Assembly (NCBI GenBank): GCA_039725955.1
Contig: CP091033.1
Span: 1,984,001-2,048,000, forward strand
Direction: 5' to 3'
Source: Sinorhizobium sp. B11
GTDB taxonomy: Bacteria > Pseudomonadota > Alphaproteobacteria > Rhizobiales > Rhizobiaceae
DNA: 64,000 bases
Of the stretch, positions 1-7,840 are shown piece by piece; positions within the stretch are counted from its first letter, which is position 1, and every line of letters begins with the position of its first letter. A model generated the notes under the pieces. It did not search any database. It saw only the letters and a program-made list of their open reading frames with translations, and was not told the origin of the DNA. The position numbers and the translations under genes are program-made.

Positions 1-924
1 CCTTCCTTTGCCCAGGCAGCTGAGCTGCTCGGCACGAGTGCGCCGACGGTCAGTCGCGACGTGAAGCGCCTCCAGGACCAGATCGGCTCGCAGCTCGTCA
101 TCTCGACCTTTTCCGGCGTCACGCTGACGGAAACCGGGCGCAAGCTCGCCATCCAGGTTGCAGAGCTTGATTTCCAGCTGTTTGCCCTTTCCAACGACCT
201 GAAGGACGAGATGGACGCCGTTACCGGACGGGTTGCCGTCAGCGTAACATCCGGCCTCGCCGTCGCGATCGTCGGTCCCGCCGTGCCCCGTCTGAACGAC
301 AACTATCCCCGGCTCAACCTCGACATCCGGGAACAGGTGTCGCTCGTCAACTTCGAGAAGAACCAGGCCGATCTGATGATCTCGCTCTCGCCGATTTCGC
401 GGGCGGATGTCGATTGTGTCGAGATTGGCACTCTTCATCTCGTTCCGATTGCCAGCCGTGATTATCTGAAGAAATCCGGGGTTCCGCAGCGCCAGTTCGT
501 TTCCCAGCATGTCTACGTGCAGTGCAACTATTATGCTTCCGAACGCGAGATCTGGGATGGCTGGCGCCGCCTTGTCGAAGCCGGCCACCAGACGCACAAT
601 TGCGAAAATTCGCTCGCCTATTTTGCTCTCGTCCGTAACGGCGCCGGCGTGGGGTTGCTCGGCAACTACGTGCTTGCAGATCCTGAACTCGTGCCGCTTG
701 ACCTTGGCGTGCATGTCGCCCTGCCCATCTATCTGATCTCGGTTGCCAATCGACGGCAATCGAGGCCGGTAGCCGCCGTCTATGACTGGATTGTCGATAT
801 CTTCAGGAGCAATCCGTCGTTCAGCACCGGCCTGACCTTCCCGTCCGGGCAGCATGCGCAGGAAGAAAGCCTGCGCAAGATGCTCGAAACTATCGCCCCT
901 CCGCCGCCTTCACAATTTGGCTGA
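1..924 (+). CDS. LysR-family transcriptional regulator, 5' end cut by window edge
   Basis: The reading frame is open from base 1, so the true start lies upstream of the window. The first visible residues (PSFAQAAELLGTSAPTVSRD) are the second half of a LysR winged helix, covering the turn and recognition helix, followed by the typical linker and TLTETG wing. The rest is the periplasmic-binding-like effector domain (about residues 80-290) found in LysR regulators. There is no neighbouring target gene inside the window, so its effector is unknown. Its last 35 bases overlap the 3' end of a small convergent gene. The family assignment is secure; the function is not known. Confidence 0.88.
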   Translation, partial: PSFAQAAELLGTSAPTVSRDVKRLQDQIGSQLVISTFSGVTLTETGRKLAIQVAELDFQLFALSNDLKDEMDAVTGRVAVSVTSGLAVAIVGPAVPRLNDNYPRLNLDIREQVSLVNFEKNQADLMISLSPISRADVDCVEIGTLHLVPIASRDYLKKSGVPQRQFVSQHVYVQCNYYASEREIWDGWRRLVEAGHQTHNCENSLAYFALVRNGAGVGLLGNYVLADPELVPLDLGVHVALPIYLISVANRRQSRPVAAVYDWIVDIFRSNPSFSTGLTFPSGQHAQEESLRKMLETIAPPPPSQFG

Positions 925-1117
925 GCTCTTCCGAAATCGAAAGATAGGCATTCGCGACGTCCTCCAGGAAGCCGGCCAGCTCAATCGGCTGTACGGTCGG
1001 ATCATTGATGAGACGACGTACCATTTCGGTGTGGAGTTTCGTGCGCGTCAGGATTTCTTCCTGTAGCGCAGCCGTTGCGGACCCGTCGCCCGCATTGCCA
1101 AAACCTGCCATTGTCAT
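890..1117 (-). CDS. 75-residue hypothetical protein coupled to the GNAT gene
   Basis: This is a short acidic protein with a helical C-terminal half (FLEDVANAYLSISEELSQIV). Its ATG overlaps the stop codon of the upstream acetyltransferase gene in an ATGA arrangement, which supports translational coupling and therefore a real gene. It runs into the 3' end of the LysR gene by 35 bases. I do not recognise a family. The overlap and the plausible composition are the only support, and a role linked to the acetyltransferase is inference. Confidence 0.55.
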   Translation of the reverse strand: MTMAGFGNAGDGSATAALQEEILTRTKLHTEMVRRLINDPTVQPIELAGFLEDVANAYLSISEELSQIVKAAEGR

Positions 1118-1665
1118 GCTGTCTCAAACGAACTTGGGGCGTCCCATTGACCTTCGACGCGCAACAGCAGGGCGCTGCTGCTTTCCATGGTAATCGGATC
1201 AGATGATGCGGGGATCGTGCCGACAACGGTCAGATAGGGCTCCGGATGGCCGGCGATTTCCACCGGCGGGCTGTCGACGATCTCCAGGTCGAAGAGGATG
1301 GTCCACAGCCGTGCAAGACGCTGCTCCGCTTGGGTCAGAACCTTAGTATAGCCCTTGCGCGCCACATGATCGAAGGTCATCTGAATGCAACGCTTAACCG
1401 TAAAAGGGTGTCGGTACTTTTCGCGGAAGCAGGTTCGTTCATACTTGGCAAAGTCAGCGAACCAGCGGATGCGAAGTGAACCAACCGGCTCTTCGCCATC
1501 ATAAAAGACGAAATGCGTGGCCTGATGATCATTGCCATCGAAGATGAAGGAGGGCGAGATACCGTGCTCATGGACAAAGCAGATGCTTCTCAAGATCATC
1601 GCATCCCGAACGTGATTCGGGGTCGTTGCGACTTGGCATCGAAGATTAGGATATTTGTTCACCAT
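1114..1665 (-). CDS. GNAT-like (possibly autoinducer-synthase-like) acyltransferase
   Basis: This 183-residue protein has a GNAT-type pattern: an N-terminal region containing RSICFVHEHGIS, a central strand with EEPVGSLRIRWF followed by AKYERTCF, and a helix (CIQMTFDHVARKGYTKVL) in the position where GNAT proteins bind the acyl-CoA pyrophosphate. This layout is shared by N-acetyltransferases and the LuxI/acyl-amino-acid synthase branch. The ATG at 1665 was chosen over a TTG 24 bases upstream because AGAGGCGGA lies just before it. It is divergent from a small ORF and an XRE regulator, and is coupled by an ATGA overlap to a 75-residue downstream gene. Substrate unknown. Confidence 0.6.
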   Translation of the reverse strand: MVNKYPNLRCQVATTPNHVRDAMILRSICFVHEHGISPSFIFDGNDHQATHFVFYDGEEPVGSLRIRWFADFAKYERTCFREKYRHPFTVKRCIQMTFDHVARKGYTKVLTQAEQRLARLWTILFDLEIVDSPPVEIAGHPEPYLTVVGTIPASSDPITMESSSALLLRVEGQWDAPSSFETA

Positions 1666-1751
1666 CGGTCCGCCTCTTTGTCTGTACAACCCACTTCAAC
1701 CGCAGAACGCGTGCTGCGCGAAGGACGAAGATTTCAGGGGGGATTTCAAAT

Positions 1752-1952
1752 ATGACGGACCCTGCCAGTCCGATGGCAACCATTATCGCGCTCTGTGCGG
1801 AAGGGGCACGCCGGTTTGGCGACGATCCGCGGGCCATTGCGAGCTTCGTCGAAAATGAGATTGCGCGGCTTTCCGAAACAGAACAACGGCAACTCAAAGA
1901 ACAACTGACGCTTTTGACAGATGGAGGTGGACCTCAAAAGCCGATCATGTAA
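1752..1952 (+). CDS. 66-residue hypothetical protein
   Basis: This small protein has a mostly helical sequence (residues 12-53, including ENEIARLSETEQRQLKEQL). A strong ribosome-binding site (AGGGGGGA) lies at good distance before the ATG. It is divergent from the GNAT gene and 49 bases upstream of an XRE regulator, probably in the same transcript. No domain is recognised. The RBS and codon use suggest it is real rather than a chance ORF. Confidence 0.55.
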   Translation: MTDPASPMATIIALCAEGARRFGDDPRAIASFVENEIARLSETEQRQLKEQLTLLTDGGGPQKPIM

Positions 1953-2001
1953 AGAGAGCCCGAAAGACCTGCAGTCGACGGAAGTATTCTCAAGGACAGG
2001 T

Positions 2002-2355
2002 ATGAAAGATCAGGAACTGAATTTGGCGATCGGCCAAAGATTACGCTCGGTGCGCGCCGCTCGCGGCGTCACGCAGAGCGAACTCGCCGCGCATATCGGC
2101 GTCGCGTTTCAGCAGATCCAGAAATACGAGAATGGTACAAACCGACTGTCCGTCGCAGTCATGCTGCGGCTATGCGACTTCATGAAGGTGGATGCCGGCT
2201 GGTTCGTCAACGGCGTCGAAACGGAGGCGGGCGCTGGCGTCGAGGACGAGGCAGCCCATCTCGTCGAAGAAATCGGGCGGATCTCCGATGTGAAGATCCG
2301 CCGCAATCTGACCATGCTGGTCCACTCCCTGGCCGCCAGCGATGTGGCAAACTGA
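2002..2355 (+). CDS. XRE-family helix-turn-helix regulator
   Basis: This 117-residue protein has a classic Cro/CI HTH in residues 7-62 (IGQRLRSVRAARGVTQSELA, then FQQIQKYENGTNRLSVA), followed by a short acidic C-terminal helix region. This architecture is common in rhizobial single-domain XRE regulators. The start at 2002 is preferred over an in-frame ATG at 1921 because an AAGGACAG ribosome-binding site precedes it and the upstream ATG overlaps the previous gene. It probably regulates its own locus, since the divergent GNAT gene and the 66-residue ORF are the only candidates nearby. A hairpin at 2434-2457 follows. Confidence 0.85.
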   Translation: MKDQELNLAIGQRLRSVRAARGVTQSELAAHIGVAFQQIQKYENGTNRLSVAVMLRLCDFMKVDAGWFVNGVETEAGAGVEDEAAHLVEEIGRISDVKIRRNLTMLVHSLAASDVAN

Positions 2356-2433
2356 CCGGCATCAAGCGGCCTGACCAAGGTCAATTCATTTGCCGGCGGT
2401 GCGACGCCCACCTGATAGGGTGACGCCCGTTTT

Positions 2434-2457
2434 GGCCTCGCCGGAAACTGCGAGGCC
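2434..2457. terminator. Hairpin between convergent genes
   Basis: A perfect 8-bp stem (GGCCTCGC / GCGAGGCC) with an 8-base loop lies between the XRE gene and the convergent DapA-superfamily gene. It is placed to end both transcripts, but it lacks a clear T-run on either side, so it may act as a barrier or need Rho. Confidence 0.5.
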
Positions 2458-2476
2458 TCTGGCACCCCCTGCAGCC

Positions 2477-3418
2477 TCAGGCGGCGTTCGGATAACGTGC
2501 TGCGTACCAGCTCTTGAACAGGCGATACTGGTTTTCGAGATGACGGCGCTGCGAATTGCTCAGCTTGTCGGTCTCGTTGAAGTGCAGCGTGTATTCCTTC
2601 TCGCCATTCAGCACCATCAGATACTTGTAGTGCAGCACGAGATCCGGACCTTCGTCATAGGTCGACAGAACCGTCAGCGCCTCTTCGAGCTCGCGGGCGG
2701 CGCTGCGAGCCACTGCGTCACCCTTGGCGGCCTTCTCGCAAAGCGAAACGAGGTGCAGGATTTCCTTCGGCAGCGCGTTGCCGATGCCGGTGATGGCGCC
2801 GCCTGCGCCGCAATTGACGAAACCATGATAGACGCCGGTATCAACACCAACCATTAGCGTCAGCGCATCATCGCCCGACGTGATGTTTTCGGCCGCATAT
2901 GTCATGTCGCTTTTGCCGCCGAACTCCTTGAAGCCGACGAGGTTCGAGAAGCGCGAGCGCAGATCGAAAAACAGATCGGCGCGCGTTGCAAAGCCGTAAT
3001 AAGGGCTATTGTAGATGACTGCCGGAAGGCCCTTCGCAGCCTCCAGGATCGCCGAAAAATGATCCCGCTGGGCCGAAACGGACGAACCACGCGACAGGAC
3101 GCGCGGAATGACCATCAGTCCCTTGGCACCGACCGCCGCGGCATGGGCGGCATGGGCTGCGGCAGACTTGGTATTGACGGCACCGGTGCCGACAATGACG
3201 GGAACGCCCGCCTCGACGAGGCGCTTGACACCCTCCTGGCGTTGTTCGTCCGTCAGCAGCGGCCAGTCGCCCATTGAGCCGCAATAGACGACGGCGGACA
3301 TGCCGAGGTCGATCAATTCCTTGCCCTTGCGGGCGAGCGCGTCGAAGTCAGGGGTACGGTCATCCTTGCAGGGCGTCATCAGCGCCGGGATGCAGCCTTG
3401 GAATACGGAACCAGTCAT
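2477..3418 (-). CDS. DapA-superfamily enzyme, probable 1-pyrroline-4-hydroxy-2-carboxylate deaminase
   Basis: This 313-residue class I aldolase-fold protein has the Schiff-base lysine in VGFKEFGG (about K164), the tyrosine-containing motif YNSPYYGF (about 136-143) and a GSMGDWPLLT loop in place of the usual GTTGE substrate loop of DapA. From memory the whole chain closely resembles the Sinorhizobium deaminase of trans-4-hydroxy-L-proline breakdown, which turns 1-pyrroline-4-hydroxy-2-carboxylate into 2-oxoglutarate semialdehyde. The start at 3418 has a GAGAG site upstream and removes a 32-residue low-quality extension. The other hydroxyproline genes (epimerase, oxidase, semialdehyde dehydrogenase) are not adjacent. 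Another aldolase or dehydratase of this superfamily remains possible. Confidence 0.75.
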   Translation of the reverse strand: MTGSVFQGCIPALMTPCKDDRTPDFDALARKGKELIDLGMSAVVYCGSMGDWPLLTDEQRQEGVKRLVEAGVPVIVGTGAVNTKSAAAHAAHAAAVGAKGLMVIPRVLSRGSSVSAQRDHFSAILEAAKGLPAVIYNSPYYGFATRADLFFDLRSRFSNLVGFKEFGGKSDMTYAAENITSGDDALTLMVGVDTGVYHGFVNCGAGGAITGIGNALPKEILHLVSLCEKAAKGDAVARSAARELEEALTVLSTYDEGPDLVLHYKYLMVLNGEKEYTLHFNETDKLSNSQRRHLENQYRLFKSWYAARYPNAA

Positions 3419-3486
3419 CGTCAATCTCTCGTTCTCTGGAAACTCCCCAATGGCGGGGTTGAGAACGGATTTAACAGTTTGCCGAC

Positions 3487-3502
3487 TTCTTGTCGACAAG
3501 AA
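3487..3502. promoter_or_regulatory. Palindromic operator-like site upstream of the DapA-type gene
   Basis: TTCTTGTCGACAAGAA is a perfect 16-bp palindrome about 70 bases upstream of the DapA-superfamily start codon. Its core TTGTCGACAA has the size and symmetry typical of FadR/FCD-type GntR operators. The GntR gene just upstream at 3573-4277 is the obvious candidate to bind it. Confidence 0.6.
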
Positions 3503-3572
3503 AAATACAAACAATTTTCATAACCATGACCTGGGTCGGTTCCGGCGGCGGGGAATAATCGGAACGGAGCGG

Positions 3573-4277
3573 CTAGAGCGCCAGCCCGGCATTGTGGCGG
3601 GAATCGGCGGTAATGTAGGAGCGAATCTGCCGGACGATCTGGGCGGCATGGGCAGATGCGAGACTATCAGCGACCGCCAGGTCGCGCTTGATGATCGCCT
3701 GGATCATCTCCTCGTGCTCGCCGACATACTGGCGCGGCAGGACATCGTTGAAGGAAGAATAGTAGAGCCTGAGAATGCGACGTCCTTCGTCGAGCAGCCG
3801 GGTGAAGAGTTCGACGTAATAGCGGTTGCGGCCGGCCTGCGCGATCGCGATATGGAAGTCGCGATTGGTCGAAATCATGCCAAGGACATCGCGGTCGGTG
3901 ACCGCAATCTCGAAGGCTTTCTGCTGAATGCGGATAGTGGCGATATCACCTTCGGAGTGGTTGGCGGCTGCAAGCCGCGTCGTCACGCGATACATCAGCG
4001 TCAGCGCGTCGAAAAATTCCGGCAGGCCAAGAAAATCGATGTTCGAGACGATCGTCGCGCGGTTGGTGAGCGTCGTGATCAGGCCTTCGGCGGCAAGCCG
4101 TACGAGTGCTTCGCGGATCGGCGTTCGCGATAGCGCAAACCGATCGGACAACTGCTGTTCGTCGATCGGGCTGCCCGGCGGCAGCTTCAACTCGATGATC
4201 TCGTTTCGAAGCGTCTCGTAAACCGTCGATACGCCGGAGCCGCGCCGGTGTGTTTGCAGTTTTTCGGTCTCGTCCAC
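3573..4277 (-). CDS. GntR-family regulator (FCD type)
   Basis: This 234-residue protein has an N-terminal winged helix (about 15-80: VYETLRNEIIELKLPPGSPI, then LSDRFALSRTPIREALVRLA) and a C-terminal FCD all-helical ligand domain (about 90-220) with the usual metal-site histidines in RDFHIAIAQAGRN and in GEHEEMIQAI. It lies on the same strand, 154 bases upstream of the DapA-superfamily gene, with a 16-bp palindrome between them, so it probably controls that gene in response to its substrate. Family certain; ligand inferred. Confidence 0.88.
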   Translation of the reverse strand: MDETEKLQTHRRGSGVSTVYETLRNEIIELKLPPGSPIDEQQLSDRFALSRTPIREALVRLAAEGLITTLTNRATIVSNIDFLGLPEFFDALTLMYRVTTRLAAANHSEGDIATIRIQQKAFEIAVTDRDVLGMISTNRDFHIAIAQAGRNRYYVELFTRLLDEGRRILRLYYSSFNDVLPRQYVGEHEEMIQAIIKRDLAVADSLASAHAAQIVRQIRSYITADSRHNAGLAL

Positions 4278-4412
4278 GCTTCGGTCTTCCTTTCAAGCAG
4301 CCGGGTTTATACCGGTCTACTAGCGAATCCGTCAGGTGACTTCAAACACTATATACTTTCTGTCGGCAGACGGAATTTTGAATGTTCCTTTACCGGACTG
4401 AGGTGTCAGCAC

Positions 4413-5186
4413 CTAGTCCTGCTTGCCCGGCTTGCTGACGCGAAGAGCGTCGCTCAATTCCATGCGGGCCGTGCCGATCAATTGCTCCATCGCAAAGCGC
4501 GCCGCATCTGGCCGGCGCATGCGGATCGCATCGAGCACGTCCTGGTGCCGGGCGATGGCGTAGTCGTGGCTCTGGCTTGCCCGGTTCGTAAGGCGGAAGC
4601 TTGCAAGCAGGGCGGCGCGGATGGCGGTGGCGAACTGGCGGAAGACCCAGTTGCCGCTCGCATTGATGATGGCGGTATGAAATTCGAGGTCGGCCTGGCT
4701 CCAGGCCTCATTATCGCGGGCGTTGGCCGCCACCATGTCCTCGAAGGCTGCGGCGATCTGGGCGAGCTGCTTGGCTGTGGCGTTCGCAGCCGCCTGTGCG
4801 GCAGCCGCGGGCTCCAGCAACTGGCGAGCGTCGAGCAGGGAATCGTAGAAACCGCGGTCATCGCTGAATTCGAGCGTTGCATCGAGGACCAACGGATCGA
4901 GATAGTTCCAGTTCTCGCGCGGCAGCACGCTGGTGCCGGCACGAGTGCGCGAGCGGACCATGCCGAGCGCCGAGAGATATTGCATGGCCTCGCGCAGGCT
5001 GGTGCGGCTGACACCATAGACCTCGGAGAGCTCAGCTTCATTCGGCAACAACGATCCTTCGGCAATATCGCCCGACACGATCTGGCCGATGAGCTTCTTC
5101 AAAAGCTCCTCGCGCACCGTGCGACGTCCCTGTTCGGGCTTGGCCACCGCACTTCCCGTTCGCAGAAGTCCCGATCGCGTGCTCAT
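4413..5186 (-). CDS. FadR-type GntR regulator, last gene of the arabinose transporter operon
   Basis: This 257-residue regulator has a winged helix (about 22-90: LLKKLIGQIVSGDIAEGSLL, then LSEVYGVSRTSLREAMQYLS) and an FCD domain with metal-binding histidines (EFHTAIINASGN, and the ARHQDVLDAI helix). The start at 5186 follows GGGGGACG, while the ATG at 5246 gives an unconserved extension. It is 105 bases downstream of araH on the same strand and probably co-transcribed, so it is likely the local repressor of the arabinose transporter. It may also recognise the ACTGGTATGAT site in the araF promoter, but that is inference. Confidence 0.85.
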   Translation of the reverse strand: MSTRSGLLRTGSAVAKPEQGRRTVREELLKKLIGQIVSGDIAEGSLLPNEAELSEVYGVSRTSLREAMQYLSALGMVRSRTRAGTSVLPRENWNYLDPLVLDATLEFSDDRGFYDSLLDARQLLEPAAAAQAAANATAKQLAQIAAAFEDMVAANARDNEAWSQADLEFHTAIINASGNWVFRQFATAIRAALLASFRLTNRASQSHDYAIARHQDVLDAIRMRRPDAARFAMEQLIGTARMELSDALRVSKPGKQD

Positions 5187-5291
5187 AACGTCCCCCATAC
5201 CGCTGGTCTTGTTGTCACCATGAGCAGCGTCATGCTTTCTCATCAATGGACAACCTCAGGCTCAGCAGGCTTCTCCCAAGAAATCCGATCA

Positions 5292-6248
5292 TCACGCACG
5301 GCTGCCGCGCCCGGCAGCCGACGAGCGCATATTGTCGAGCAGGACAGCGATCAGCAGAATAAGACCGCGTACCACATATTGATAGAAGGCCTGAATGTTG
5401 AGCAGGTTCATGACGTTTTCGGCAATGCCCATGATCAGCACGCCGACGATCACGCCGGTCATCGCCGCCCGTCCGCCGGCAAGCGACACGCCGCCGAGCA
5501 CGCAGGCCGAGATGACGGAAAGCTCAAGCCCGGTGGCCGCATTCGGCTGGCCGGAGGTGATGCGCGATGCGAGCAGGATGCCGGCGATGGCGCAGACGAG
5601 ACCCTGCAGCGCGAAGATCCAGATACGCATATTGACGACATTGACGCCGGCAAGGCGCGAAGCTTCCGGATTGCCGCCGATCGCCAGCGTGTTCTTGCCG
5701 AAGACGGTGCGGTTCAGCACGAAGCCGAAGACGATGAAGAGCAGGATCATGATCCAGATCGGAGTCGGCACCGTCAGGAAACGCGACAACGCCAGCTGGT
5801 AGAAGGCCGGATCATTGATGCCGACGGCGCGCCCATCGGACGCGATCAGCGCGAGGCCGCGAACGATCTGCATGGTGGCGAGCGTGGTGATCAGCGCGTT
5901 GATGCGGAAGCGGGCAATGACCACGCCATTGACGACGCCGACGATGCTGCCGCAGATCAGAGCTGCCAGCAGGCCAAGCGGAATGGAGCCGGTCGAGTTC
6001 GACACCATCACGGCGATCATGCCGGAAAAGGCGACAGTGGAGCCGACCGAGAGGTCGAAGTCGCGCGAGGCAAGGCAGAACATCATGGTGCAGGCAACGA
6101 TCCCGATCGTCACCACGGACTGAAGGAGGCCCAGCATATTGCGTTCGGTCAGGAAGCTCGGCACGGTCAGCGAGACGATCACGAAGGCGATCGCGAAGAT
6201 CACCACCAGACCCTGTTCGCCGAGAAGGATTTTTTTCAACGCGTTCAT
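5292..6248 (-). CDS. araH: L-arabinose ABC transporter permease (AraH-like)
   Basis: This 318-residue inner-membrane permease of the RbsC/AraH/XylH (CUT2) family has about ten hydrophobic segments and the family signature for ATPase contact and pore (FDLSVGSTVAFSGMIAVM, AIGGNPEASRLAGVNV, VLGGVSLAGGRAAMTGVIVG). The start at 6248 has AGGAAGAG upstream and removes an unconserved arginine-rich extension. The stop of araG lies 17 bases upstream. Substrate assignment rests on the strongly AraF- and AraG-like partners in the same operon. Confidence 0.87.
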   Translation of the reverse strand: MNALKKILLGEQGLVVIFAIAFVIVSLTVPSFLTERNMLGLLQSVVTIGIVACTMMFCLASRDFDLSVGSTVAFSGMIAVMVSNSTGSIPLGLLAALICGSIVGVVNGVVIARFRINALITTLATMQIVRGLALIASDGRAVGINDPAFYQLALSRFLTVPTPIWIMILLFIVFGFVLNRTVFGKNTLAIGGNPEASRLAGVNVVNMRIWIFALQGLVCAIAGILLASRITSGQPNAATGLELSVISACVLGGVSLAGGRAAMTGVIVGVLIMGIAENVMNLLNIQAFYQYVVRGLILLIAVLLDNMRSSAAGRGSRA

Positions 6249-6265
6249 GACTGCTCTTCCTGAAA

Positions 6266-7771
6266 TTAGATTGTGCCGGCGGCATTCTTGTCGGGCAGCG
6301 CCGCGGTCAGAATGCTGCGTTCGTCGAAATCGGCGCGCGCCACACTGGCGGCAACGCGGCCCTGGCACATGACCATGATGCGATCGGAAATGCCCATGAC
6401 CTCGGGCAACTCGCTGGAGATGACGACGATCGCCATGCCGCCGGCGGCGAGTTCGTAGAGGATTTCATAGATTTCCGACTTGGCGCCGACATCGATGCCG
6501 CGCGTCGGCTCGTCGATAACAAGCACTTTGACGCCCTGTTCGGAGAGCCAGCGGCCGAGGATGACCTTCTGCTGGTTGCCGCCGGAGAGATTGATGATGT
6601 CCTGCTTGCGCGAGGGTGTGCGCACCCGAAGCTTGGCAATGAACTGCTCGGCGACCGAGGCTTCCTTCTTCGGGTTCAGGACGCCGAAGGGCGAGAAGTG
6701 GCGACGCGAGGAGATCGCGATATTTTCCTCGATCGACCGGCCCTGAATGATGCCATCGAATTTGCGATCCTCCGGGCAGAGCACCATGCCGGCGCTGATC
6801 GCCGCCTTCGGGTTGTTGGGGGAAACGGCCACGCCGTCGATTGTAACGCTGCCTTGATGGCGATGGTCGGCACCATAGAGCAGCCGCGCCATCTCGCTTC
6901 GACCCGCACCGATGAGGCCGAAGAAGCCGAGAATTTCGCCCTTGCGGACGGAGAAGTTGATGGGTGTGCGAAGCTTGGAGCCCGAGAGGGCCTTGACCTC
7001 GAGGCGCACCTCGCCAAGCGGCCGCTCGCGCCAGCCCCAGATGTTGCTGATCTCGCGCCCGACCATTTCGGCAATGATCTGCTCGCGCGTCGTCTCGGCG
7101 ACTTTGGGGTGATGGGCGGCGAGCTTGCCGTCGCGCAACACCGTCAGGCTGTCGCAGAGACGGAAGATCTCGTCGAGTCGGTGGGAGACATAAAGGATGA
7201 CCGTGCCCTTGGCCTTGAGCTTGCCGATCAACGTGAAGAGAATTTCGCTTTCGCGCGAGGAGAGCGACGAGGTCGGCTCGTCGAGCGCGATCACCCGCGC
7301 ATCGAGCATCACGGCCTTGGCGATCTCGACCATCTGGCGGGCGCCGATCGAAAGAGAAGACACTTTTGCGGAAGGGTCGACATCGATGCCGATCTCGTCC
7401 AGCCTGGCGCGCACCGTCTCGATCAGTGTCTTGCCGTTAATGACACCGGCCTTGCCGGGAAAACGGCCGAGCCAGAGGTTTTCGGCAACCGTTAGCTCTG
7501 GAACGAGCTGCAACTCCTGATGGATGACGATGACGCCGGCATGGAAGGCATCGCGGACGGAGCTGTATTTCTGCTCGACGCCATCGATGAGAATGCTGCC
7601 TTCATCAGCCGACTGGTCGCCGGAGAGCACGCGGATCAGAGTGGATTTTCCGGCACCGTTTTCGCCCATCAGCCCGTGCACGGCGCCCTTTTCGACACCG
7701 AAGGAGACGTTGGACAGAGCCTGGACGCCCGGATAGCCCTTGGAAATGGAATTGAATTCGAGGAAGGCCAT
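6266..7771 (-). CDS. araG: L-arabinose ABC transporter ATP-binding protein (AraG-like)
   Basis: This 501-residue protein has two fused nucleotide-binding domains, as in all CUT2 sugar ATPases. The first half has Walker A GENGAGKST, a degenerate signature (LSIGARQMVEIAKA) and Walker B VIALDEPTSS. The second half has a degenerate Walker A (GLIGAGRSEM), an LSGGNQQK signature and Walker B VLVIDEPTRGIDVG. Similarity to E. coli AraG runs through the whole chain, including IWGWRERPLGE (E. coli has IYGWQPRSYGE), which argues for arabinose rather than ribose or xylose. Two adjacent ATGs are possible; 7771 gives the better spacing from GGAG. Confidence 0.9.
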   Translation of the reverse strand: MAFLEFNSISKGYPGVQALSNVSFGVEKGAVHGLMGENGAGKSTLIRVLSGDQSADEGSILIDGVEQKYSSVRDAFHAGVIVIHQELQLVPELTVAENLWLGRFPGKAGVINGKTLIETVRARLDEIGIDVDPSAKVSSLSIGARQMVEIAKAVMLDARVIALDEPTSSLSSRESEILFTLIGKLKAKGTVILYVSHRLDEIFRLCDSLTVLRDGKLAAHHPKVAETTREQIIAEMVGREISNIWGWRERPLGEVRLEVKALSGSKLRTPINFSVRKGEILGFFGLIGAGRSEMARLLYGADHRHQGSVTIDGVAVSPNNPKAAISAGMVLCPEDRKFDGIIQGRSIEENIAISSRRHFSPFGVLNPKKEASVAEQFIAKLRVRTPSRKQDIINLSGGNQQKVILGRWLSEQGVKVLVIDEPTRGIDVGAKSEIYEILYELAAGGMAIVVISSELPEVMGISDRIMVMCQGRVAASVARADFDERSILTAALPDKNAAGTI

Positions 7772-7792
7772 CATCGCTCCGTCGAGAATAGG

Positions 7793-7817
7793 CCCGGCGG
7801 CGGATAGCGCCGCCGGG
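7793..7817. terminator. Intercistronic stem-loop between araF and araG
   Basis: A perfect 10-bp GC-rich stem (CCCGGCGGCG / CGCCGCCGGG, 5-base loop) lies between the binding-protein gene and the ATPase gene. No T-run follows on the transcribed strand, so it is more likely a partial attenuator or mRNA-stabilising element that raises araF expression than a complete terminator. Confidence 0.65.
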
Positions 7818-7840
7818 ATGAAATCATCATCGGAGGATGA

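Noticed and set aside
1114..1665. Definite LuxI acyl-homoserine-lactone synthase
   Set aside because: The conserved LuxI residues could not be confirmed by eye and there is no LuxR partner nearby, so it is kept as GNAT-like only.
2477..3418. Lysine-biosynthesis dihydrodipicolinate synthase (DapA)
   Set aside because: The substrate loop and neighbourhood differ from DapA, and the protein resembles the hydroxyproline-pathway deaminase more closely.
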